Below the pieces are notes generated by a model. The model was not told the origin of the DNA. It did not search any database and saw only the letters and a program-made list of their open reading frames with translations. Shown one piece after another: positions 47,265 through 55,741 of a stretch of DNA of 64,000 nucleotides. Location of the stretch: contig NZ_JAEQBB010000001.1 in assembly GCF_018616375.1 (NCBI RefSeq), forward strand, positions 186,001 through 250,000, in the 5' to 3' direction. Numbering within the stretch: position 1 is the stretch's first letter; every line of letters begins with the position of its first letter. This DNA comes from Exiguobacterium sp. J17977 (GTDB lineage: Bacteria > Bacillota > Bacilli > Exiguobacteriales > Exiguobacteriaceae). Both the position numbers and the translations under genes were made by a program.

Positions 47265-48720
47265 GGCTCAAATACCTTTCTACTTCAAGTATCAAAAGGT
47301 TGATTGGATCATTTTGATCTACAATATAGGAGTTGATTTTTGATTTTAAAAAAATGATTCTGTTATAATCTTTGGATTTCACTTTTATTAAATTTACTAA
47401 TTCTCTTAATTCAACTTCAAAATATAAATTTCTAGTAGTCCTAACACCAAAAACATTGTACAAAATGTTTTCTGCTGATAATCCGTAAGTGTCGAAATCT
47501 AATAATGTTGCTTCACGTCTTAGTTCCCTATCTTCTCGAAATAATTTTAAATGGACTAACGAAGAAGAATCACTTTCTAAATCTGAAACCAGATAATGTG
47601 AATGTGTTGCCATTACAAAATGGCAACTTTTCATTTTTTTGAAGATTTTTTTCAAAGTATCAATATAATTTATTTGCCAATTTGGGTGGAGGCTTAGTTC
47701 AGGCTCATCGATAAGGACTAAAGAATTTTCCTCCAATTCGGCAGCAATATTTATTAAGGTGAATAATAAATGTTTTTCGCCAGAAGAGGCATACTCGAAT
47801 TCAAAATCATCATCCTTATAAAACTTTAGAATAGGGGATTTAATCAACTTTAACTCAATTAATTTTAATAAAATTTTATAATCTTCTGATAAGTAATCTC
47901 TATCTAAAGAAGAGTTTCGAAAATCGATTGAAAATTCTAAACAAGTTTTATTGTTTAACTTTATTCTAGTTCTTCTTTTTGAAATAGTGTTTATATAGTG
48001 TTCGATTTCATGAATGTCTTCTTCCGTATATTTTCTTATTGAATCTGATCGGTAATCATTTTTTTCTATGAATGTGTCTATTTTATTTTTCAATGTGGAA
48101 TAGGGTAATTTTCTGGAGAATAGAGTTTTATTAACAGGTTCGAACAAAATAGAAACTCTAGAGTCAAACTTCATAAAAGTGAAAATGTCATTTAGGTTTT
48201 CAATAAAGTTCATATTTTCAGCATTGAGTATTAAATTATTTGCTACTCTGTTGATTATTGATGTAGTCCAAGTGGCATTTGAAGTTCTTCGAATCCCCAA
48301 ATACCTATAGATTTCGTTTTTTCTAGAGTCGTAAGGAGAAAAAGTGAATTTATCATTTACCATAAATGAAGTTGCTAGTACTTTTAACGGTAAATTAACT
48401 TGGCTAATATCGACCCGTAAATGATTTTTAAATGCACTTATTTGTTTGTTTATAATTTCAATTTTAAATTTATCGTTAGAGATATAGTATTCTAAATGAT
48501 ACTCATCATAGCTCAATGAAATATCACTTTTTCGAGTGGAATAGTCGAGACTTCGAAGTATTTCAGAAATAATTGTTAGTAAATAACTTTTACCAGCCCC
48601 GTTCTCTCCGATAATTACGGTTGAGAGAGGTTTATTTCTTTCGATAAGGTTATTTGTAAAAGTTACATCGAAAATATAACTTTTATTTTTTATGACTTGT
48701 AATTTAGTTAAAGTAAACAC
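47254..48720 (-). CDS. ABC/SMC-like ATPase, Septu PtuA-like
   Basis: A 488-residue ATPase. Walker A IIGENGAGKSY (about residues 37-46), the ABC signature YASSGEKHL near 310, Walker B LVLIDEPELSLHP near 330 and the H-loop MATHSHYLVS near 365. The stretch between Walker A and the signature is variable, as in OLD/PtuA-type proteins. With the HNH gene in second place this is a two-gene Septu-like defence system. GTG start, AAAGGAG 10 nt upstream. Strongly AT-rich against its neighbours on both sides, suggesting horizontal transfer. Confidence 0.82.
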   Translation of the reverse strand: MFTLTKLQVIKNKSYIFDVTFTNNLIERNKPLSTVIIGENGAGKSYLLTIISEILRSLDYSTRKSDISLSYDEYHLEYYISNDKFKIEIINKQISAFKNHLRVDISQVNLPLKVLATSFMVNDKFTFSPYDSRKNEIYRYLGIRRTSNATWTTSIINRVANNLILNAENMNFIENLNDIFTFMKFDSRVSILFEPVNKTLFSRKLPYSTLKNKIDTFIEKNDYRSDSIRKYTEEDIHEIEHYINTISKRRTRIKLNNKTCLEFSIDFRNSSLDRDYLSEDYKILLKLIELKLIKSPILKFYKDDDFEFEYASSGEKHLLFTLINIAAELEENSLVLIDEPELSLHPNWQINYIDTLKKIFKKMKSCHFVMATHSHYLVSDLESDSSSLVHLKLFREDRELRREATLLDFDTYGLSAENILYNVFGVRTTRNLYFEVELRELVNLIKVKSKDYNRIIFLKSKINSYIVDQNDPINLLILEVERYLSHDS

Positions 48721-48772
48721 TCTAAATAATCTCCTTTGATATTCTTATGTTTATTTCAGGAACCATATTAAG

Positions 48773-48798
48773 TACAAGTATAAAAAATAATACTTGTA
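48773..48798. repeat. Perfect palindrome upstream of the Septu-like operon
   Basis: TACAAGTAT (48773-48781), 8-nt loop, ATACTTGTA (48790-48798). It sits about 55 nt before the ATPase start and has no U-run in the leftward direction, so it looks like an operator rather than a terminator. Confidence 0.45.
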
Positions 48799-48825
48799 AA
48801 AAAGAAAAAAATTATACGCAATTGT

Positions 48826-50169
48826 TTAAATAGAATTTGAATTAATATCAATACTATAGAGCTTATTTAACACATCGGTCACTGTCTCACTGAACGAGCG
48901 GAACGACGAATCGTCGATGAGTGATGTCATCGCATCTTTTACGACAGCTGCGTTTGTCCAATCGGAGACGTCGGTCGTCTCAGTATAAATGCGCGTGAAC
49001 TTCTTACCTTCTTGTTTCCCAGACTTCCAAAACGAGATGTTTTGCGCTTCGAGTGCTTCTAGGAGCGGGAGACGTTCGGTGTAGTCAATCGGTCCGACCT
49101 CGACATAAAGTTTGAGGCGCTTGCTGCCTTTTCGTTCGAACCAGATAATCAGTCCATAGTTGAGCCAATAGCGGTTCAACCGGTCCATCTGTTCTAAATT
49201 CGTCAACCAATCATTCATAACAAAGTTGGGTACACGGGGATGGGCCGAATATGTCGTTATCCCTTGTTCTTTCACAAACTCTAGAAATGCCTGACGGACG
49301 AGATCACTTCCCGTCTCGAAGATATAGTCGATGGTCTGGCACTTTCGATTATAGATGAGGAGCAAGTGACGCTTTGTCTCAGCGTCGAACGTGGCGAGCG
49401 TCTTCACCGCTTGGCGGAGTTCGATTTGTTTATGCTTCGCCGGATTGGCATTGGCATACAATAAGTGAATTGCAGATGCATAATCTTGATACAGTTGTAG
49501 CGCCGTCTCCATTGTCTTTTCGTCATCTACGAGTCGTTCTTCGAGCAGGGCGACATAGTATGATAAGAAATCGTGAATGTTGTCGGCAATTGTCGCTTTG
49601 TTCAATGTCAGCTCTTGTTTGATGATGTGGAGTACGTCTTCATACGTTAACATCCAGTATGCATCGTGCGATGGCGTATCACCTGACAACGTCAAAAAGA
49701 CAGGGAGAACGTGCCATTCTGGATAGTATTCCTTGACGTTTGTTAAATAACGAGCCAACTGACCTGCTGATTCAACTGAATGTACTTTGTTTTCGATAAG
49801 TAGGACGATGTTCAAAGTCGGAATTTCAATGAGCAAGTCGACCGCGCCATTCCCATTGGTGGACCACTCGCGGTGGACAACGATATCGGATAATGATGCA
49901 TGAGCGAATGATAGATAGGGGAACTCATCAATTTTATTATCGTTATCGGCTCTCGTTACAAGATTCATGAGTACTTTGCGTAAGAAAAAGCTTCCGAGCC
50001 GATGATTCTCGTTCGGGTCGAACAACCAAGCGAGGACGTTCGAATGACGAATTTCGTATTTAGCGACGCGGAGTACTTTGAATGGGTTGAACTCATTGAA
50101 TTGTTGATCAAGTTTATTGAATTCAGGCGTATTTTCAAGCTGTAAGATGGTGTCGAGTGAGTAGGTCAT
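48826..50169 (-). CDS. PD-(D/E)XK nuclease family protein
   Basis: A 447-residue protein of the PDDEXK_4-like type. The core is Asp111 in GAVDLLIEI, then Glu126-x-Lys128 in LLIENKVHS, and Gln137-x3-Tyr141 in GQLARYL, the RecB-type helix motif. So the catalytic centre appears complete. The C-terminal 250 residues are helical and then mixed, without a known domain. ATG 50169 is preceded by AAAGGAGTTCTT; it lies 16 nt after the 501-residue gene. Third gene of a compact leftward operon, likely its nuclease effector. Confidence 0.8.
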   Translation of the reverse strand: MTYSLDTILQLENTPEFNKLDQQFNEFNPFKVLRVAKYEIRHSNVLAWLFDPNENHRLGSFFLRKVLMNLVTRADNDNKIDEFPYLSFAHASLSDIVVHREWSTNGNGAVDLLIEIPTLNIVLLIENKVHSVESAGQLARYLTNVKEYYPEWHVLPVFLTLSGDTPSHDAYWMLTYEDVLHIIKQELTLNKATIADNIHDFLSYYVALLEERLVDDEKTMETALQLYQDYASAIHLLYANANPAKHKQIELRQAVKTLATFDAETKRHLLLIYNRKCQTIDYIFETGSDLVRQAFLEFVKEQGITTYSAHPRVPNFVMNDWLTNLEQMDRLNRYWLNYGLIIWFERKGSKRLKLYVEVGPIDYTERLPLLEALEAQNISFWKSGKQEGKKFTRIYTETTDVSDWTNAAVVKDAMTSLIDDSSFRSFSETVTDVLNKLYSIDINSNSI

Positions 50170-50185
50170 AAGAACTCCTTTATCA

Positions 50186-51691
50186 TCAATATTCGCCGCT
50201 AAGCTTCTTCCATTCTTGCTCAAGGTGGGCATCAACTGCTTTCCAGTCGTACACGTCTTTCCCGAGCACATGCTTCAGTTCTTGCATTGAGGCGAACGCG
50301 AAGCGGCTCCAGGCGACGTAGTTCAAACGCGTCGCAAATAAAATCGGGACGTTGCCACTTCGGATATAGGCGTCCATTCCATCGGTCAGGCACAGAGCGC
50401 CATGGCCCACGAGCAACATCTTCCGAAGTGTCGGCTTATTGCCAATGGGAATCGAGGCGAGCCAGCCGTTCTTGTGATAAAACAGGCTCTTCAAGCCCCA
50501 AAGCAGGCGAATGACGAGTTCGTTGAAGACGACCGGTACCGCCATCGCGACACCGTGACGCGCATCATAGCCGCTCTCGAACACTTTTGTCGAGAAGTCG
50601 GCGAACGAGAGCTTCTGTTCGTTATGCGACACTTGTCCAAAATCGGCGAATTGGAACAGTTCAAAGAACGGAAGCGGGATACCGGCGCCGCGACGACCGT
50701 TGTCGTGTCCGCGCACACCACTTGACCCTGATACGTCAGATAAGAGATGACCAAACCAGTTGGCAAACCCGGCGAACAGTTTAGCTAGTAGATTGCCACC
50801 TTGTAGCCTTTGCGTACCGTCTTCTTTCGGCTCGAGTCGAAGCAGTCGACCGTCCGAGACGAAGCTTGCCTTGCCAGTGAACTGATCCAAAATCGAGAAG
50901 AATAAGCCGATGATGTCCGGAGCGTGGGCGAGCGATTTCAAATGGTGGTCCGACGGACGCATATTCAGTGTCGAGTCACCCATCTTCAAATCTTGTGCGT
51001 AACGTGCGTCATAATTCACTTTGAAGCGGCGCTCCAAAAAACCGATGGCGCTCGCAATCGAATCCGGTTGCTTGCGAAGGCGGGCCCCGTTCTGTTTATC
51101 TTGTTTCCAGACGAGGTTCGCGAACTTGATGACGACGTTGTCGACCTTCTCATCTGACCACTTCCCGAGTTTACTGTCCGTCGGGGAGCCGACGAAGAAA
51201 CTGTCAATCAACCCAGCGACGAGACCGCTGAAGGACGCGATCATGTAGTCGTAGCGGTCACATTCCGCTTCCTTCAGCAAGAACTTTTCTTTGAACGTCG
51301 TCGCCAACTCATGACGCTGTCGTGCCGTCAACAGATGGGCGAACGGATCATTGAGCCCCGTCACATCATGTCGCGTCGCATACGTATCGAGTTCGGACAA
51401 ATACATATCCCAAGAGCCGTCCGAGACTTGCACGGGTTCCAAGTCATCGAACGTCCGTACGGCCAGCGGCGCCAATTGCGGTGCTGCTGTTTGTGGTACC
51501 TGTCCATTCATGAGTCGCATCATATCCTCGAACAAATTGTCGAGCACTGCCGATTGAGCGTCTTGCGCGTCTTCAAGTTGATTCAAGTGTCCATGGATGT
51601 CACCTAAACGTTGCTCAGCCTGTGCGGCTTGATGTTGTTGGACGAGTAACGCTTTTGCCTGATTAATCATGTCTTGATTGGACCGGTTCAT
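50186..51691 (-). CDS. Unrecognised 501-residue protein of the accessory cassette
   Basis: No family recognised. The first 55 residues are a Gln/Ala-rich coiled-coil; residues about 130-240 and 300-470 are helical with moderately hydrophobic stretches (ASFSGLVAGLIDSFFVG, LLAKLFAGFANWFGHLL, VVFNELVIRLLWGL). A region near residue 335 has GVRGHDNGRRGAG. No signal peptide. Its ATG overlaps the stop of the PH/TerB-like gene by 4 nt and the nuclease gene follows after 16 nt, so the three products are probably made in fixed ratio and may form one complex. Confidence 0.75.
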   Translation of the reverse strand: MNRSNQDMINQAKALLVQQHQAAQAEQRLGDIHGHLNQLEDAQDAQSAVLDNLFEDMMRLMNGQVPQTAAPQLAPLAVRTFDDLEPVQVSDGSWDMYLSELDTYATRHDVTGLNDPFAHLLTARQRHELATTFKEKFLLKEAECDRYDYMIASFSGLVAGLIDSFFVGSPTDSKLGKWSDEKVDNVVIKFANLVWKQDKQNGARLRKQPDSIASAIGFLERRFKVNYDARYAQDLKMGDSTLNMRPSDHHLKSLAHAPDIIGLFFSILDQFTGKASFVSDGRLLRLEPKEDGTQRLQGGNLLAKLFAGFANWFGHLLSDVSGSSGVRGHDNGRRGAGIPLPFFELFQFADFGQVSHNEQKLSFADFSTKVFESGYDARHGVAMAVPVVFNELVIRLLWGLKSLFYHKNGWLASIPIGNKPTLRKMLLVGHGALCLTDGMDAYIRSGNVPILFATRLNYVAWSRFAFASMQELKHVLGKDVYDWKAVDAHLEQEWKKLSGEY

Positions 51692-53376
51692 TTGTCACCG
51701 AAGACGTTCTTCACGAGACGCTTCGCCCCACCAGTTACTTCGGCCAGACCGCCGCCGGACATTTCAAAGTAACCGATCGCTTGGAACGATTCATGTAACT
51801 GTTCCAATTCTTCAAGGGTGAGCGTCTCTTTCAAGACGAGCTCTTCCTCGGAACTGAACGTCAAATCATCGAGCTGGATTGGTTGCGGCGCATAACACGC
51901 ATACACGTAGTCGCGTAGTTTCTGATACGTCGGTTTCGACGTCAACTCGTCCAACCGAACGGTGCTCAATTTCGGAGGCAGTTGCGTGATGATTTGTTCT
52001 TTTTGAGAGTGGACTTGTTTGTCGGCGCTGAACTGTGCACTCTGACTGAGCATCTGCAACATATTCGAGAGTTGATTGATTTTCTCCGAGTTGGCGTTCC
52101 CGTGTTGGATGGCCACGACGAGACGGTTTGAAATCTCATTGATGTCCTCAAGCAGGCAGTTGAGCGTCTGTTGCGTATTGCGGATGATGGCCTGTAGCAT
52201 GAACTCGCGCTGTTTGTTGTTCTCAATGTCTTTCATGCCCGTGATTTTTTTCAAGCCCTGGTACGTGCCGACGCCGATGACGACCAACACGCCGATGCCC
52301 GTGAACATGCTTGAGAAGCCGAGGAGTCCACCCATGCCGAGGGAGGCCAGACCAGACGTCAATCCGGCAGCGCTCAAGCCGACGACCGATCCTGATAAAT
52401 AGATGGCTGTGAGCGGAACGCCGACCGCGGCCGCTTTGGCTGCCAAGTCTTTCATCGACTTGGCAATCTCTGAGTCGTTTTTGCGGAATGTCAAAATGTC
52501 CTCGTCGCTTTGGATGGCGCTTGAGATGAGTTCGATTTCTTCGCGTGAGATGGAGAGCACTTCTTTCAACTCGCCAAGAAACTTGTTCTCGAACCAAGCC
52601 GAAAGCGGACGTTTCAATTTGAAGAGATAGAGAAGGTCTTTGAATAACGATTTCTCGACGATGGAAAAGTCGATGGTCGTCGACAAGTCGCGTAACTCGT
52701 CAATCAACGTGAGTGTTGGTGCATGTTCGGCTGGATTACTCAAGTAGGCGCGAAGTTGCAACCGATAGTCCGAACTGAGGTGGATGCGGGTGACGAGTGA
52801 CATCAGTTCGCTATACTCTTGAGCGTCAATCTGTTGATCATCGACGAACGTGAAGTTGGCCAACACTTTCAAGTACGTGAGCTTATACGTTTCCGGCAAG
52901 TCGGCGAGCGGGGTGACTTGTGAGACGTTGACGAGCTCGTCTTCTTTGTCTTTTAACGCGGCGATCCCGTTCAATAGCTCGACGACGCCTTCGACGTTAT
53001 ACGTGGCGAGTTTGTCGGACAGACTGTAGTCATATTGCTCGGTGTGCATGACGATGTGAAGTTTCTCTTTTCGCTTATCATTTTTATACGTAACTTCACG
53101 GTCCAACTCGACGCGCTGCAAATCTTTGTAGTAGACGCAAATCGGTTTTTCGAGCAACGGTTTGAAATAGAAGCGGTCTCCTAAAAATAGCATGCCTTCT
53201 TTGCCGCTCTTGAAGAGCGTCGAATCATACAAGGCAACAACGTGTTCTGGGAGCGCGTCCTCTGCGTAATTCTTAATGGCTCCGTTCAATTTTTTGTCGG
53301 GTACGCTCGGTGCGATATGTGTGCCGTCACCAAGTAAGGTGTTGGCGTATTCTTTCAAATATGTATTAATGTTCAT
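51688..53376 (-). CDS. Membrane protein with PH-like and TerB-like regions
   Basis: A 562-residue protein. Residues about 45-120 look like a PH/GRAM-type beta domain (GMLFLGDRFYF, CVYYKDLQRVEL, KLHIVMHTEQYDYSL). Residues 167-212 resemble a TerB helical repeat (YLKVLANFTFVDD, IDAQEYSELMSLV). A long Gly/Ala-rich hydrophobic hairpin spans 312-372, and the rest is helical with a final Gly-rich segment. Both domain calls are from pattern and need a profile search. ATG 53376 has AAGGTGA 7 nt upstream. It heads the operon with the 501-residue and nuclease genes and could sense membrane damage. Confidence 0.75.
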   Translation of the reverse strand: MNINTYLKEYANTLLGDGTHIAPSVPDKKLNGAIKNYAEDALPEHVVALYDSTLFKSGKEGMLFLGDRFYFKPLLEKPICVYYKDLQRVELDREVTYKNDKRKEKLHIVMHTEQYDYSLSDKLATYNVEGVVELLNGIAALKDKEDELVNVSQVTPLADLPETYKLTYLKVLANFTFVDDQQIDAQEYSELMSLVTRIHLSSDYRLQLRAYLSNPAEHAPTLTLIDELRDLSTTIDFSIVEKSLFKDLLYLFKLKRPLSAWFENKFLGELKEVLSISREEIELISSAIQSDEDILTFRKNDSEIAKSMKDLAAKAAAVGVPLTAIYLSGSVVGLSAAGLTSGLASLGMGGLLGFSSMFTGIGVLVVIGVGTYQGLKKITGMKDIENNKQREFMLQAIIRNTQQTLNCLLEDINEISNRLVVAIQHGNANSEKINQLSNMLQMLSQSAQFSADKQVHSQKEQIITQLPPKLSTVRLDELTSKPTYQKLRDYVYACYAPQPIQLDDLTFSSEEELVLKETLTLEELEQLHESFQAIGYFEMSGGGLAEVTGGAKRLVKNVFGDK

Positions 53377-53482
53377 CAACTATCACCTTCCATATATTGT
53401 TTATACAGTTATTATATACTTATAGAGTGTACGAGGTAGGGAAAATATTCTAACTGGTAATCGAGTGTAGGGAGCGACAGAT

Positions 53483-54661
53483 ATGATGATGATGTACATA
53501 TTGATGATTGGATTAAGTGGGGGCGTGGCCGTCCTCTTGTTCCGAGCAGGACGTGTTGCTAGACTCGTCCATCGGGCATTACGGCGAGAACTTCATACCA
53601 TCCACGATGAATTGAAACAGGCAGAGCATCACCCGGCCCGACAGTTCGAACTGCTCGATCCTCTCTATCGAAAAGTCGTGTTTCAAATCCACTCACAAGT
53701 GAAGATGAAACGAACTGACTTGGAGCAACTGGTCAGCGATGAGTTGAATCGGTTGATCAAAAACAAACGCTCGGCCATCTGGTCTTATGTGACTGTGACC
53801 GGGTGGAGCGTGTTGGCGTTAATGATGTTAAGCATTTGCCTAGTCGGCGGGTATGCAGCCTATCATGAGGCGCAAACGATGGATTGGCCCGGTTCAACAC
53901 AAGTGGCGAGTTCGTCGGCCACCATCCTTGACGAGACGTTCGAGTTGCCGGCGCAAGTCGCATTATCAGAGGAACTCGGTCAGGCGCTCGCTTACCACAT
54001 GAGTCAATTCGATGAAACGTTCAGCATCAGTTATATTGGCAAGAGTCGAGACTTTGAACAGACGATGGACGAGGCGTGGGACTGGCTCGAGATGAACCAT
54101 ATTTACGTGTTCCGCCTGTCACGCGGTGGAGAGACCGAATATCGCGATCATGGCGGTTATGTCGACCTGGACGTCGAGTTGGCTTACGATATGAACATCG
54201 AGGAAGCGAAACAGATTGAGGCAAGAGTCGACCAAGTCGTCGCCGAGATGCCGGTCGGATTGAGCGACTTTGAGAAAGTGAAATACATAAACGATTATGT
54301 TGTCTTGAACACGGCCTACAATTTAGACAGCCAAGCGAGTCCATATACGCCATATTCGATTCTGTTTAATGGGGAAGGCGTGTGCGAAGGGTATGCGTTG
54401 ACGACACTCTTGTTGTTGGAAGCCGCAGGTGTGGAAGCGAAGTATATCTCTGGCGAGGTCCAGACCGGGTTACACGCATGGAATCTCGTGAAGCTCGACG
54501 GCGCTTGGTATCACTTGGACACGACGTGGAACGATCCCGTCCCGAATCGAGTGGGTGAGATCGGTTACGATTATTTCTTAGTATCCGATGCGACATTAGA
54601 GCAAGATCATGAGTGGGAAGCAAATGATTATCCGATTACCGCGAAGACAGATTTCTTGTAA
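53483..54661 (+). CDS. Membrane-anchored transglutaminase-like protein
   Basis: A 392-residue protein. Two membrane helices (about residues 5-21 and 101-125) enclose a basic cytoplasmic loop of 80 residues; the rest is outside. The C-terminal domain is of the transglutaminase/cysteine-protease fold, with the Cys in GVCEGYA, His in LHAWNLV and Asp in YHLDTTWND. Such domains in Bacilli cross-link or cleave proteins at the surface. It is divergent from the leftward cassette with 106 nt between them, so the two may share control. GGGAG lies 8 nt before the ATG. Confidence 0.8.
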   Translation: MMMMYILMIGLSGGVAVLLFRAGRVARLVHRALRRELHTIHDELKQAEHHPARQFELLDPLYRKVVFQIHSQVKMKRTDLEQLVSDELNRLIKNKRSAIWSYVTVTGWSVLALMMLSICLVGGYAAYHEAQTMDWPGSTQVASSSATILDETFELPAQVALSEELGQALAYHMSQFDETFSISYIGKSRDFEQTMDEAWDWLEMNHIYVFRLSRGGETEYRDHGGYVDLDVELAYDMNIEEAKQIEARVDQVVAEMPVGLSDFEKVKYINDYVVLNTAYNLDSQASPYTPYSILFNGEGVCEGYALTTLLLLEAAGVEAKYISGEVQTGLHAWNLVKLDGAWYHLDTTWNDPVPNRVGEIGYDYFLVSDATLEQDHEWEANDYPITAKTDFL

Positions 54662-54901
54662 GCGAAGAGTGGATTCGACAGAGATGCAATCTCAAAAGAA
54701 ACGCGATGGGGCTTGGCTAAGCATATAGCTGCCTGATCGTGTTTTTTGATGACCCAATATTTACGAAACTATAAAAACATCTCCCCCTTTAACAAAAAAG
54801 TGCCTGCATCCAAGCTGTATAATCCTTATACTAACAAAGAAATAGTGAATTTGGTTTTATATTCCAACATGTGAAAATAGTGAGCGGGAGTGAAGAATGA
54901 T
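54662..54901 (+). other. Gap with weak hairpin and promoter-like -10
   Basis: A 240-nt gap. An imperfect hairpin followed by TTTTTT ends at about 54747 and may terminate the transglutaminase-like gene. TATAAT at 54818-54823 may be the -10 for the next pair of genes, without a clear -35. Confidence 0.4.
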
Positions 54902-55741
54902 ATGTTAAATCGCAAATTCCGAGAGGATTCCATCGAAACGTATAAACAAGCAGAACGTGCTTACGAAACAGCCAAGATTGATGTCATAAAAGCTTCAGAG
55001 GAATTGTTTGGTGAGCGGAAACGGTTGAAATCCATCATTGGTTTTAACTGGGACGCTATTAATCAACTCAAGAACAAAACTGTCGAAATGGAACTTGAGG
55101 TCGATAAAATTGAAATCGAATACAGACGTTTCGATACATTCTTGTTAGAGGTACAAACCGAAATTGCGGCTACGCAAAAGATGGTATCTACAGCAGAGAC
55201 GATTGCTATGAGCGCCGCTACAATCAGCATGACACCCAGCACGGCTGCGGCAATCGCCACCACGTTCCGAACTGTTTCAACTGGGGCAGCGATCAGCGGT
55301 AGCTTGGCCGCAAACGCCTCGATGGCTTGGTTAGGAGGAAGTGTGTTGGCAACAGGTGGTGGACTAGCCGTCGGAAGTGGATTGATGGGCTTGGCAGGAC
55401 CGGTTGGGTGGGGTATTTTGATTGCTGCTAGCGTTTTTCAAAACGGAAAGAATAAAAAACTCGGACGTGAGGCTTTAGAAAAAGCGACAGTCTTGAAAAA
55501 AGAACGAGTTTCACTAAAAGGGAATGAAAAAGAGGTTAGTGAACTGAGTAAGTTAACGGTTCAGAACCGCGTGGGATTAAATCGCTTATTGAATGAGATT
55601 GAGCCGAAACTTGATGCGTATGGTTGGGATATGCGCAGAATTGATCAAGACCAAGATTTATTAGAACGGCTTGGGGTTTTGATTAACACATTGGGAAGTG
55701 CATCCAAACTATTGAACAAGAAAGTGGGTGGTGCGGTATGA
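54902..55741 (+). CDS. Coiled-coil protein with Ala/Gly-rich membrane hairpin
   Basis: A 279-residue protein. Residues 1-95 form a charged coiled-coil, residues about 105-185 a hydrophobic Ala/Gly/Thr-rich hairpin (SMAWLGGSVLATGGGLAVGSG, shown in part), and residues 190-270 a second coiled-coil. The layout is like pore-forming or membrane-inserting proteins but no family is recognised. I prefer ATG 54902, with GGGAG 11 nt upstream, over GTG 54890. It overlaps the HNH-type gene by 4 nt, so they are translated together. Confidence 0.7.
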   Translation: MLNRKFREDSIETYKQAERAYETAKIDVIKASEELFGERKRLKSIIGFNWDAINQLKNKTVEMELEVDKIEIEYRRFDTFLLEVQTEIAATQKMVSTAETIAMSAATISMTPSTAAAIATTFRTVSTGAAISGSLAANASMAWLGGSVLATGGGLAVGSGLMGLAGPVGWGILIAASVFQNGKNKKLGREALEKATVLKKERVSLKGNEKEVSELSKLTVQNRVGLNRLLNEIEPKLDAYGWDMRRIDQDQDLLERLGVLINTLGSASKLLNKKVGGAV

